Source: Hymenobacter puniceus (GTDB lineage: Bacteria > Bacteroidota > Bacteroidia > Cytophagales > Hymenobacteraceae). Taken from it: a stretch of DNA of 64,000 nt. Location: positions 1-64,000 of the forward strand of contig NZ_JACSCX010000004.1 of assembly GCF_014333525.1 (NCBI RefSeq), given 5' to 3'. Below are positions 26,734 through 34,634 of the stretch, piece after piece. The notes below the pieces were generated by a model. The model searched no databases. It was not told where the DNA came from and saw nothing but the letters and a program-made list of their open reading frames with translations. Every line of letters begins with the position of its first letter. Position 1 is the first letter of the stretch. Both the position numbers and the translations under genes were made by a program.

Positions 26734-27702
26734 ATGCTAAACTGGGCTTACTCTGTGTCGTGGAAAGAGGCTGCGGCGCTCAGTATTTTTTTTGCGCTTT
26801 ACCTCGGATTCATCTTTCGTACACGCCGGTTGGCGGCGCCACTCAACCAGAAGGGCTGGCGGCTGAGCTGGAAATTAGCTCTTCGTTTCCTGTACGTGGG
26901 CTTACTGGGAGTGGCTCTGCTGGGGCCAGCCTATGGGCTCACCCGGCAGCCAGTGCGCACTACTGGCAAAGATGTATGGCTGCTTGTAGACTTGTCGCGC
27001 TCCATGGACGCCCCGGATATAGCGCCTACCCGGCTACAGAAAGCTAAAGCAGAGCTGGCTCAACTAGCAAGCCGCTTCCAGGCTGACCGGATTGGATTGA
27101 TTGTGTTTGCCGCGGAAGCTTACATACAATGCCCGCTGACGTACGACCAAGGTGCGCTGCAACTGTTTCTGAGTACGCTGCAAACCAACCTAGTGCCTGG
27201 CGGTACCACCGACCTCACCCCTCCGCTGGAGCTAGTACTGGCTCGCCTCAACAACTTACCAGCTACGACTCCCCGTGCCACCGCGCTGGTTCTGGTGAGC
27301 GACGGCGAGGATTTTGGGGAGAACCTGGAGCCAACGCTCCGGCTGCTGGCCCGCTCCGGCGTGCGCCTGTTTGCTCTTGGGGTGGGCACACTGGATGGCT
27401 CCCGGCTGCCGCGCGCGAAAGGCGGCTTCGTGCGCGACGCCCGGGGCCGCGACGCTGTAAGCCGCCTCACTCCTGCCCCGCTACAGCGACTGGCCGAACA
27501 AACCGGCGGACGATATTTCGAGCTGTCTGACCGGCGCGACGAGTTTCCGTTGCTGGTGAATGCGCTGAACCGGCTGGAGGGCCAGACGGAGCAAGTACGC
27601 ACCGTGTCAGTAGCCGACAACCGATACCGCTATCCGCTGGCCCTGGCGCTGGCCCTGATGGCTCTGGACATTCTACTCACTGTTCGCGTAATCAAGCTAT
27701 GA
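26734..27702 (+). CDS. BatA/BatB-type VWA domain membrane protein
   Basis: A 322-residue membrane-anchored von Willebrand factor A protein of the Bat (aerotolerance) family. Two hydrophobic segments near the N-terminus (ALSIFFALYLGFIF and LYVGLLGVALLGPAYGL) precede the VWA domain, and one follows at the C-terminus (YPLALALALMALDILLTV). The metal-ion adhesion site is complete: DLSRSMD (DxSxS), the threonine in GGTTDLTPPL and SDGEDFGE. The domain order resembles BatB more than BatA. The stop codon overlaps the start of the TPR gene (ATGA), so both are one operon. BatA, BatD, BatE and the MoxR ATPase that usually accompany them are not in the window. Confidence 0.87.
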   Translation: MLNWAYSVSWKEAAALSIFFALYLGFIFRTRRLAAPLNQKGWRLSWKLALRFLYVGLLGVALLGPAYGLTRQPVRTTGKDVWLLVDLSRSMDAPDIAPTRLQKAKAELAQLASRFQADRIGLIVFAAEAYIQCPLTYDQGALQLFLSTLQTNLVPGGTTDLTPPLELVLARLNNLPATTPRATALVLVSDGEDFGENLEPTLRLLARSGVRLFALGVGTLDGSRLPRAKGGFVRDARGRDAVSRLTPAPLQRLAEQTGGRYFELSDRRDEFPLLVNALNRLEGQTEQVRTVSVADNRYRYPLALALALMALDILLTVRVIKL

Positions 27703-28691
27703 AGTACGCGGGGCTTCTTCTGGTAACGATTCTGGGAGGTTGGGGCAGTTTAAGCAGCATTCATGACCGCAACGAGGCTGTAGCGCTAGCTCAGCGGGCC
27801 TACCGCCGCGCCGATTTTGCGCAGGCTGCTCAACTATATAATAAAGCCGTGCAGCAGCTTGGCGCCACAGACGAAGCTATTCTACTGAACCTTGGCCATG
27901 CCAGTACGCGCGCCGGCCAAACTTCTTTGGCCCGGGCTGCTTACGGGCAGCTACTAACCAGCCGCTCCACTGAGGTGCGCAGCGCTGCCCAGCAGCAATT
28001 AGCCTTGCTGGCCACCCGCAAAGGTGACTTTGCCCAGGCGCTCGGCCTGCTTCGGCAGGCGCTGCAAACCAATCCAGCCAATGCAGTGGCCCGCTACAAC
28101 TATGAGGTGGTGAGCGACTACCTGACGCGGCGCCAGCAGGATCCCACTATTCCGCCGCCAGCGCCGGCCGACGCTTCTTCCGGCACCAATAGCCGGCCCG
28201 AGCGTGCTGCCGGCCAAAGCTCTGCCCCGCAGCCGCGCGCCGGCCAGGACCAATCGGGCCAGCTTGACGACCCCGAACGGCCCCAGGACCGGCAGAATCC
28301 GGCGCAGCCCCAACGCAACCCCAACGGCCAGCGCGACCCAAGCCAGTCCAGCACGCAGCCCGGCAATAGTGCCAGTGGCAATTTCCGGCCAGGCCAAGGC
28401 ATGCAGCGCAGCGTTGCACAAGGCAGCCAACCCGGCAACACCCGCGGCCTCAGCAGTTCTGCTGAAAACCCAGCCACCGCTGGGGGCACCACCGGCCAGC
28501 CCGGCACCGAAACCGCCACCGCCAGCGAGGCACAGCTGCAAACCCAGCGCGCCCGCCTGCAGCAAATGAACCTCAGCAGCGGCCAGGCCCGGCAGATTTT
28601 GGAAGCCCTCAGCGCAGCCGAGCAGCAGTACCTGCAGCAATTGCCGCGCCCGGCCACTACCAAGCCCGACCCCAGCAAACCAGCGTGGTAG
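27699..28691 (+). CDS. BatC-like tetratricopeptide repeat protein
   Basis: A 330-residue exported or membrane-attached TPR protein. A hydrophobic N-terminus (YAGLLLVTILGGWG) is followed by TPR helices: ALAQRAYRRADFAQAAQLYNKAVQ, ILLNLGHASTRAGQ and GDFAQALGLLRQALQ. After about residue 145 the sequence becomes a long Pro/Gln/Ser/Gly-rich low-complexity linker, then ends in a short helix pair (ARLQQMNLSSGQARQILEAL, EQQYLQQLPR). This layout matches BatC proteins encoded after BatB. Translation is probably coupled through the 4-bp overlap with the VWA gene. It most likely binds Bat partners at the inner membrane; the family's role in oxidative stress or envelope integrity is only partly known. Confidence 0.82.
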   Translation: MKYAGLLLVTILGGWGSLSSIHDRNEAVALAQRAYRRADFAQAAQLYNKAVQQLGATDEAILLNLGHASTRAGQTSLARAAYGQLLTSRSTEVRSAAQQQLALLATRKGDFAQALGLLRQALQTNPANAVARYNYEVVSDYLTRRQQDPTIPPPAPADASSGTNSRPERAAGQSSAPQPRAGQDQSGQLDDPERPQDRQNPAQPQRNPNGQRDPSQSSTQPGNSASGNFRPGQGMQRSVAQGSQPGNTRGLSSSAENPATAGGTTGQPGTETATASEAQLQTQRARLQQMNLSSGQARQILEALSAAEQQYLQQLPRPATTKPDPSKPAW

Positions 28692-28768
28692 ACTGGTACC
28701 GGGCGGCACATCTGCCAATCACTCGTACCTTTACCGGCACATTCCAATCCAACCCCCACCCCCGTTTT

Positions 28769-29950
28769 ATGCAAATCAAAGAAGTAGTAATTGTATCGGC
28801 CGTACGCACGCCCATCGGCTCATTTGGTGGCAGCCTGGCTTCGCTGTCGGCTATTGAGCTGGGCGCCATTGCGCTGAAAGGCGCGCTGGACAAAGCGGGT
28901 GTTGACGCATCGGAAGTGCAGCAGGTGATTATGGGCAACGTTATTTCGGCCAACCTGGGCCAGGCGCCGGCGCGCCAGGCGTCCAAGAAAGCCGGCTTGC
29001 CTGATACTGTGGAGTGCACTACGGTAAATAAAGTGTGTGCGTCAGGCTCGAAGGCCATTATGTTTGCCGCACAAGCCATCATGCTGGGCCAGGCTGATGT
29101 GGTGCTAGCCGGTGGCATGGAAAGCATGTCGAACGTGCCCTATTACCTCGACAAAGCGCGTTTTGGGGCTAAATACGGCCACGGCCAGATGATTGACGGC
29201 CTGATGAAGGACGGCCTCTGGGACCCGTACCACGACTTCGCCATGGGCGTAGCCGCCGACCGTACTGCCACTCACTACGGTATCAGCCGCGAAGATCAGG
29301 ACGCCTTTGCCCAGCAGAGCTACGAGCGTAGCGCCGCCGCAGCCCAGGCCGGCAAGAAGAAAGACGAAATCGTGCCCGTAACCATTACGGTGCGCGGCAA
29401 GGAAACCGTTATCAGCGACGACGAGGAGTATACCAAGGCTGATTTCAGCAAGTTTGCGGCGTTGAAACCGGCTTTCGGCAAAGAAGGCTCTGTAACGGCG
29501 GCCAACGCTTCCACCCTTAACGACGGCGCGGCTGCCGTGCTGCTCATGAGCCGCGAAAAGGCGGAGCAACTCGGTGTGAAGCCGCTGGCTATCGTACGCG
29601 GCTTTGCCGATGCCGAGCAGGCCCCTGAGTGGTTCACCACTACACCTTCGCTGGCTATTCCGAAGGCGCTGAAACACGCCGGCCTCGAAGCTTCCGAAGT
29701 GGATTTCTACGAAATCAACGAGGCTTTCTCAGTGGTTTCGCTGGCCAACAACAAGCTGCTGAACCTGGAAGGCAAAAACGTGAACGTATATGGCGGTGCT
29801 GTGAGCCTGGGCCACCCGCTAGGCGCTTCCGGTGCCCGCATCGTGACGACGCTGCTGAACGTGTTGCAGAATGAAGGCGGCAAAATCGGTGTGACCGGCA
29901 TCTGCAACGGTGGCGGTGGTGCCAGCAGCATCGTGCTGGAGAAACTCTAA
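28769..29950 (+). CDS. Acetyl-CoA C-acetyltransferase (thiolase)
   Basis: A 393-residue thiolase II that condenses two acetyl-CoA to acetoacetyl-CoA or cleaves 3-ketoacyl-CoA. The nucleophilic cysteine lies in VNKVCASGSKAIMF. The catalytic GHPLGASGARI histidine and the second cysteine in GICNGGGGASSIVLEKL are present, as is NEAFSVVSLAN. The start at 28769 gives MQIKEVVIVSAVRTPIGSFGG, the usual beginning; the open frame upstream overlaps the TPR gene end and is not used. TACCTTTA at 28726-28733 resembles a -7 promoter element. It is probably a single-gene unit closed by a strong hairpin at 30.0 kb. Degradative and biosynthetic roles cannot be told apart without neighbours. Confidence 0.94.
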   Translation: MQIKEVVIVSAVRTPIGSFGGSLASLSAIELGAIALKGALDKAGVDASEVQQVIMGNVISANLGQAPARQASKKAGLPDTVECTTVNKVCASGSKAIMFAAQAIMLGQADVVLAGGMESMSNVPYYLDKARFGAKYGHGQMIDGLMKDGLWDPYHDFAMGVAADRTATHYGISREDQDAFAQQSYERSAAAAQAGKKKDEIVPVTITVRGKETVISDDEEYTKADFSKFAALKPAFGKEGSVTAANASTLNDGAAAVLLMSREKAEQLGVKPLAIVRGFADAEQAPEWFTTTPSLAIPKALKHAGLEASEVDFYEINEAFSVVSLANNKLLNLEGKNVNVYGGAVSLGHPLGASGARIVTTLLNVLQNEGGKIGVTGICNGGGGASSIVLEKL

Positions 29951-29993
29951 TCACGGATTTAACCGGATTATTCGGATTTCACGGATTTTGTAG
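29951..29993. repeat. Dispersed repeat family G, copy 1
   Basis: The sequence CACGGATTTAACCGGATT followed by a TTCGGATTTCACGGATTTT segment starts directly after the thiolase stop. Its reverse complement resembles 58951-58997 (AATCTGTGAAATTCC ... CATCTGTGATT). Probably a short non-coding dispersed repeat. Confidence 0.5.
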
Positions 29994-30010
29994 TCGATTT
30001 CCGAAGTAAC

Positions 30011-30046
30011 ATAAGGCCCTGCCGCGCTGAAGCGGCAGGGCCTTAT
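30011..30046. terminator. Hairpin terminator after thiolase
   Basis: A 15-bp perfect stem ATAAGGCCCTGCCGC / GCGGCAGGGCCTTAT with loop GCTGAA. The T run is short, so it could also be a repeat-type hairpin, but its position after the gene fits a terminator. Confidence 0.7.
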
Positions 30047-30164
30047 GTTTGGCTGGATATTTTTGGAAATCTCAACCACTCTGCGTGCCTTGGTGCCGCC
30101 TTAGTGCATCGGCGCAGAAAACCTGCGGCTGCACTATCTCACCCGGACTTTCGTTCTTGCCGCT

Positions 30165-31628
30165 ATGAAAAGAATTGCCATTGCCCTGCTCCTGCTCACG
30201 GCCGCTACCACGGCCCAGGCCCAGAAGATGCGGCGCTTCACCACCTATTTCGACTCCACCAACACACGTAAGCGCGAAATTTACTCGGCCGTGGTGGCCG
30301 GCGACACGTTGATGGAAGGGCCCTACAAAAGGTTTTACCGCTCCGGCAAGCTGGAAGCTCAGACCCGCTATGCCGGAGGCAAGCGCGACTCAACCTACGT
30401 GGAGTTTCACCCCAGCGGGCAGCGCCGGCTGGAAGTCACGTACCAGCAGGGCGTGCGCCAGGGGCCTTTCAAAACTTACTACGACAACGGCAAACCCGCC
30501 CAGGAAGGCACCTACGACAACGACCAGCCTACCGGCACGCTGCGCTACTACCACCCCAACGGCGAAGTGAAGTTGGAAACTACGCTGGCCGCCGGCCAGC
30601 CCGCCGGCGCCGTGCGCGAGTTGTATCCGTCGGGCAAGCCCAAGGTGGAAATCACCTACCAGAACGGGCAGGCCAATGGTCCGGCCAAAACCTACTACCC
30701 CAACGGCCAGCTCCAGAGCGAAGCCACCTACAGCCGCGGCCTGCTGGCCGGCCCCTACAAAACCTATTACGACAACGGCCAGGTGGAAACCGAAGTGCTG
30801 GCCGATAAGTCGGGCAAGGGCAGCTACCGCAGCTACTACCGCTCCGGCAAACTCCAGACGGAAGGCAGCTACGTAGCCAGCACCTTCGCGGGCCGCGCCG
30901 TGAAAAACCCACTCGGCGACGACCTCACCAAGCAGGCCCGCAGTCTGGCCGGCGGCACCTCCAACCTCGAAGGCCCCGCCAAAGCCTACTACGAAAGCGG
31001 CGCCATCAAAAGCAAAATGACCTACCGCCAAGGCGTGCTGACGGGCACGCAGGAGGATTTTTACGAATCGGGGAAGCCGGAGCAGAAGATCGAGCACGCC
31101 AACCAGGGCCGTGACCGGAAAGTGACGGCCTATTTCGAGGATGGCACCGTGAAAGCCGAGCAGCAGTTCAAGAACGGGCAGCCGGCCGGGCAGTGGCGCA
31201 CCTTCCATCCCGGCGGCAAGCAGCCCGCCACCCAGGAAACGTATGCGAATGGGCGCCTGGCCGGTGAAAAGCTGAGCTACTCGCCCACCGGCACGGTGCT
31301 CAGCAAGCTGCTCCACGAAAACGGCAAACCCACCGGCCTCGGCCAGGAATTTTATGCATCGGGCAAGCTGAAGGCGGAAACCACCTACGTGAAGGGGCTC
31401 AAGACCGGACCTTTCCGCCAGCTCCGCGAAGATGGCACCCCGGAAACCACCGGCTTCTACCGCAATGGCAAAGAATCGGGCGTGTGGACCACTTTCGGTC
31501 CTGATGGCAAAACCGTGCAGCAGAAAACCACTTACCGCAACGGCCAAGTGGTACCCGAAGGCACAGCCACTCCGGCCGTACGGCCCATGCCCAGCCGCAA
31601 GCCCGCCGCTCCTGTCAAGCGGAAATAG
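30165..31628 (+). CDS. Secreted YwqK-like (MORN-repeat variant) protein
   Basis: A 487-residue exported protein with signal peptide MKRIAIALLLLTAATTAQA. The rest is some 15 tandem repeats of about 23 residues with the pattern G-x-Y/F-Y-x-x-G-K/Q-x-x-x-E-x-x-Y-x-x-G: for example GPYKRFYRSGKLEAQTRYAG, GPFKTYYDNGKPAQEGTYD and GPYKTYYDNGQVETEV. These are the YwqK antitoxin-type MORN variants common in Bacteroidota. The C-terminus is a basic Pro/Lys tail (RKPAAPVKRK). Such repeats form an elongated beta structure, but no general function is known; toxin immunity is only one known use, in B. subtilis. No toxin gene is adjacent. A family A palindrome follows. Confidence 0.85.
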   Translation: MKRIAIALLLLTAATTAQAQKMRRFTTYFDSTNTRKREIYSAVVAGDTLMEGPYKRFYRSGKLEAQTRYAGGKRDSTYVEFHPSGQRRLEVTYQQGVRQGPFKTYYDNGKPAQEGTYDNDQPTGTLRYYHPNGEVKLETTLAAGQPAGAVRELYPSGKPKVEITYQNGQANGPAKTYYPNGQLQSEATYSRGLLAGPYKTYYDNGQVETEVLADKSGKGSYRSYYRSGKLQTEGSYVASTFAGRAVKNPLGDDLTKQARSLAGGTSNLEGPAKAYYESGAIKSKMTYRQGVLTGTQEDFYESGKPEQKIEHANQGRDRKVTAYFEDGTVKAEQQFKNGQPAGQWRTFHPGGKQPATQETYANGRLAGEKLSYSPTGTVLSKLLHENGKPTGLGQEFYASGKLKAETTYVKGLKTGPFRQLREDGTPETTGFYRNGKESGVWTTFGPDGKTVQQKTTYRNGQVVPEGTATPAVRPMPSRKPAAPVKRK

Positions 31629-31633
31629 CGGTC

Positions 31634-31725
31634 AGTAGGGCGAATTTTGCAGTTCGCGTACCTACGCTAATAAGATGAATCACGCTGAACGACGCGAGGA
31701 CGCGCACTACAAAGTTCGCCCTACA
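31634..31725. repeat. Palindromic repeat family A, copy 2
   Basis: An imperfect inverted repeat of about 92 bp with arms AGTAGGGCGAATTTTGCAGT and ACTACAAAGTTCGCCCTAC. It fills the gap between the convergent YwqK and histidine kinase genes. Its right edge contains the TAG stop codon of the kinase (complement of CTA at 31721-31723). Same family as 5713-5799. Confidence 0.8.
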
Positions 31726-33019
31726 GCCAGATGGTAAACGCCGTGCGGCCGTTGGGCTTCGTTTCAAGACTGAAGCGGCAGTTGTGTTGCAGCAGAATGT
31801 CGCGGGTGAGGGTGAGGCCAATGCCCTGGCCGTCGCGCTTGGTGCTGAAGAAGGGCGTGAACAGACGGCGCTGCACCTCGGGCGCCAGGCCGGGACCGTC
31901 ATTTTCGATGATGAGCTGCGCGGGCTCCTGACGGGTATGCACCCAGATGTTACCGTCTTCCCCGATGGCCTCCTGGGCATTTTTGCAGATGTTGAGCAGG
32001 GCCTGTTCCAGCTGCACCGGGTCTACCTCAGCCACTAGCGGCGCGAGTGCCAGCTCCCAGTGCCACCGGATACGGCGGCGCTCGGCCTGCACCTGCAGCA
32101 GCCGCGCCGTGGTCCGCAGTAGCTCGTGCATATTGGTGGGCTTGGGCTGCGGGGGCGGCAGGCGCACGAGGGTGGCGAAGTTGGCCATGAAGTTGGCAAG
32201 GTGGGTGTTGCGGCCGATGGATACGTCAAGGGCTTCCTGGAAATCGGGCTGGTCCTGGGGCTGCAGCTGGGGGGCGTAGTGGTGGAAGCTCTGCAAGATG
32301 GAGTTGATGGCCCCGATAGAGTTGTTGATTTCGTGGGCCATCATTCGGATCAGCTTCTCGTAGGCCTGCTTTTCCTGCCGGATCAACTCCTGAGTCAGCT
32401 CCTCCAGCACAATAAACCGCCGCGTGAAGCCCCGATCAATAAACCGCGAACTGTGCGCCCGGTACGTCTGCAGGCCCGAGAGCTGCACCACCTGGGGCTG
32501 CGTTTCGCTCAGGGCCGCCAGGGCCGGGCCCCAGTCGCCGGGCAGGTGGGCGGGCAGCTGGCCCAGCAACTGCGCGGCGGGCTGCGCGAGCATCCGCTCG
32601 GCGGCGGGGTTTACGCCCTCAATCTGCCCCTCGAAAGACAGCAGCAGCACCCCGGCCGGCGAGGCCCGGATCAGGCTTTCCAGCAAATGGTTTTTCTCGT
32701 GCTGCGTGATGCGCTCCTGCCGCAGCGCGTCAAGCATGTGGTTGTATACGTCAATGAGCTGGTCCATGTCGCGCTGGCCCACAGGCAGGAATTTCAGGGA
32801 GAAGTCCTGGGCCCGGATGGCTTCGGTGCCGGCCGCAATCAGCTGCAATGGCCGCACAAAGCCTCGGTACAGCCGCCACGACAGCCCCAGACTCACCAGT
32901 AGCAGCCCTTCCAACCCTACAAACAGCGCTGCATTCGTGGTCCGCACCTGCGCCGCCAGCACGATGAGCACGCCGTGGAGAATGACAACGAAGAGGATGA
33001 ATTGCAGGCGCAGGGACAT
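31721..33019 (-). CDS. Sensor histidine kinase (NtrB-like), partner of the adjacent sigma-54 activator
   Basis: A 432-residue membrane kinase. Two N-terminal hydrophobic segments (LQFILFVVILHGVLIVLAA and FVGLEGLLLVSLGLSW) have almost no periplasmic loop between them, so it may sense within the membrane or envelope. A HAMP-like helix, a PAS-type segment (LIRASPAGVLLLSFEG ... GVNPAAERML) and the dimerisation domain with phospho-accepting His in MMAHEINNSIGAI follow. The HATPase motifs are N box ALLNICKNAQEAIGED, G1 IENDGPGLAPEV, F box LFTPFFSTK and G2 GQGIGLTLTRDIL. It lies downstream of its response regulator, at the end of the efflux operon, and likely phosphorylates it. The stop codon comes from palindrome A. 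Confidence 0.92.
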   Translation of the reverse strand: MSLRLQFILFVVILHGVLIVLAAQVRTTNAALFVGLEGLLLVSLGLSWRLYRGFVRPLQLIAAGTEAIRAQDFSLKFLPVGQRDMDQLIDVYNHMLDALRQERITQHEKNHLLESLIRASPAGVLLLSFEGQIEGVNPAAERMLAQPAAQLLGQLPAHLPGDWGPALAALSETQPQVVQLSGLQTYRAHSSRFIDRGFTRRFIVLEELTQELIRQEKQAYEKLIRMMAHEINNSIGAINSILQSFHHYAPQLQPQDQPDFQEALDVSIGRNTHLANFMANFATLVRLPPPQPKPTNMHELLRTTARLLQVQAERRRIRWHWELALAPLVAEVDPVQLEQALLNICKNAQEAIGEDGNIWVHTRQEPAQLIIENDGPGLAPEVQRRLFTPFFSTKRDGQGIGLTLTRDILLQHNCRFSLETKPNGRTAFTIWL

Positions 33020-33047
33020 AAGGCATTAGTGTGCGTGGAGAACAAAG

Positions 33048-33178
33048 AACGTCATGCTTCATCTGGCGTCTGCGCAGCGCAGCGGAGTCGAAGCATCTCT
33101 ACTGCTTCGTTGCAATTACCTTGATTAGCAAGAGGTAGAGATACTTCGACTCCGCTGCCCTGCGCTCAGCATGACGTT
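33048..33178. repeat. Palindromic repeat family B, copy 1
   Basis: A 131-bp imperfect palindrome: AACGTCATGC at one end, GCATGACGTT at the other. Inside are GGAGTCGAAGCATCTCTAC and its partner GTAGAGATACTTCGACTCC, with a GCTTCGTTGCAAT core. It separates the response regulator from the kinase gene. A second copy in the opposite orientation lies at 37232-37363. Confidence 0.85.
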
Positions 33179-33206
33179 TTGGGGTTGCTACTGGGCCGCC
33201 TCGCTC

Positions 33207-34583
33207 CTACTCCGCGTCGAACGGAATGGCGTATTTCTCCAGCCGGCGGTAGAGCGCGCCGCGGCTTAAGCCTAGGGCTTTGGCCACGCGGCTGATGTTG
33301 CCGCCGTAGTGCTCCAGGGTACGGCGGATCATCTGGGCTTCCAGTTCGTCGAGGGTGATGGTGCCGGGCTCGGGCAGCTCGCTGGCGGCAGCTACGCGCG
33401 CGGCGGGCTGAAACTGGGCCTGGAAATCCTCGGGGCCCAGCTCGTCCTTGCCCGACACCAGCACGGCCCGCTCTACCAGGTTTTTCAGCTCCCGGATGTT
33501 GCCCGGCAGCGGCTGCTCCTGCAGCCAGTGGCGGGCGCGAGTGCCTACCTTCAGGGCCGGGCGGTGGTAGGTGGCGCGCAGCCCGTCCACGAAGTGCTGC
33601 ACCAGCAGCGGAATATCCTCGGGCCGCTCGCGCAGGGCCGGCAGGCGCACCGTAATCAGATTGATGCGGTAGAACAGATCTTCGCGGAAACGGCCCTGCT
33701 GCACCAGCTCGGCCAGGTTGCGGTTGGTGGCGCAAATCACGCGGATATCGAGGCGGCGGGGCTTGCTGTCGCCGAGCACCTCGTAGGTGCGGTCCTGGAG
33801 CACGCGCAGCAGCTTCACCTGGCTGCTCAAGTCCAGCTCCCCGATTTCGTCCAGGAAGATGGTGCCGCCGTTGGCCAGCTCGAAGCGGCCCTGGCGGTCG
33901 GTTTTGGCATCCGTGAAGGCCCCGCGCCGGTGCCCGAACATCTCACTCTCAAACAACGAAGCCGAAATGCCGCCCAGGTTCACCTTCACGAAGGGCTGCC
34001 GACTGCGCCGGCTGTTCTGGTGCACGGCCTCGGCAATCAGCTCCTTGCCCGTCCCCGATTCGCCCTCGATGAGCACCGAGGCATCGGTGGCTGCCACCTG
34101 ACCCACGCTGCGCAGTACGTGCAGCAGGCGCGCATCCTGGCCCACAATGGCGCGGAAATCATACTGCGCATCAAGCTGGCGGCGGCTAAGGGCAGCGGGG
34201 TCGGCCGCGTCGGGGGCGGCCAGGGCCAGCACCGTGCCGATGGTTTGCAGCAGGGCCTCGTTGTTCCAGGGCTTGGTGATGAACTCGGCGGCTCCGGCCT
34301 TCATGCCTTCCACGGCCAGCGCAATGCTGCCCCAGCCCGTGATGAGGATGACCGGCAAGGCCGGCCGCAGCCTTTTCACTTGATTTAGCAGTTGCAGGCC
34401 GTCCTGGCCGGAGGTATCCAGGGAGTAGTTCATGTCCATGAGCACCAGCTCGGGCGGGGCACTTTCCACCACCCGCAGAGCCTCCTGGGGCGTGGCTACG
34501 GCCTCTGAGGCATAGCTGCGCTGCTTGAGCAGCAGCCGCAAAGAGGTGCGCACGGCTATGTCATCGTCGATAATCAGAATCAT
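33207..34583 (-). CDS. NtrC-family sigma-54-dependent response regulator
   Basis: A 458-residue transcription activator. The receiver domain (1-120) has the acidic pair IIDDD, phospho-acceptor Asp in ELVLMDMNYS, and LITGWGS and ITKPW. The AAA+ domain has Walker A GESGTGKE, the sigma-54 contact loop as GAFTDAKTDRQGRF (Asp in place of the second Gly of GAFTGA), Walker B GTIFLDEIGEL and the arginine-finger region VICATNRNLAELV ... FREDLFYRIN. The C-terminal Fis-type helix-turn-helix is IRRTLEHYGGNISRVAKALG and LSRGALYRRLEKY. The gene lies 51 bp behind a permease gene and upstream of the kinase. It is the obvious candidate to bind the TGTCCG-N4-CGGACA repeats that precede both efflux transcription units. 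Confidence 0.95.
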   Translation of the reverse strand: MILIIDDDIAVRTSLRLLLKQRSYASEAVATPQEALRVVESAPPELVLMDMNYSLDTSGQDGLQLLNQVKRLRPALPVILITGWGSIALAVEGMKAGAAEFITKPWNNEALLQTIGTVLALAAPDAADPAALSRRQLDAQYDFRAIVGQDARLLHVLRSVGQVAATDASVLIEGESGTGKELIAEAVHQNSRRSRQPFVKVNLGGISASLFESEMFGHRRGAFTDAKTDRQGRFELANGGTIFLDEIGELDLSSQVKLLRVLQDRTYEVLGDSKPRRLDIRVICATNRNLAELVQQGRFREDLFYRINLITVRLPALRERPEDIPLLVQHFVDGLRATYHRPALKVGTRARHWLQEQPLPGNIRELKNLVERAVLVSGKDELGPEDFQAQFQPAARVAAASELPEPGTITLDELEAQMIRRTLEHYGGNISRVAKALGLSRGALYRRLEKYAIPFDAE

Positions 34584-34634
34584 AAGGCAAGGACGAAGGA
34601 CGGAAATCGTCAGATAACTCTGTGCTGGCAGGCT

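Noticed and set aside
30390..31547. Long minus-strand ORF opposite the YwqK-repeat gene
   Set aside because: It is the antisense shadow of a repetitive GC-rich gene. It has no initiation context, and its low-complexity Gly/Ala/Val/Phe composition mirrors the repeats.
30165..31628. Toxin-antitoxin system based on the YwqK-like repeats
   Set aside because: YwqK homology alone does not show an antitoxin role; there is no adjacent toxin or polymorphic-toxin gene and the protein is exported.
33309..34388. 359-codon plus-strand ORF opposite the sigma-54 activator
   Set aside because: Antisense shadow of a clearly conserved NtrC-type gene, with no domain signature of its own.
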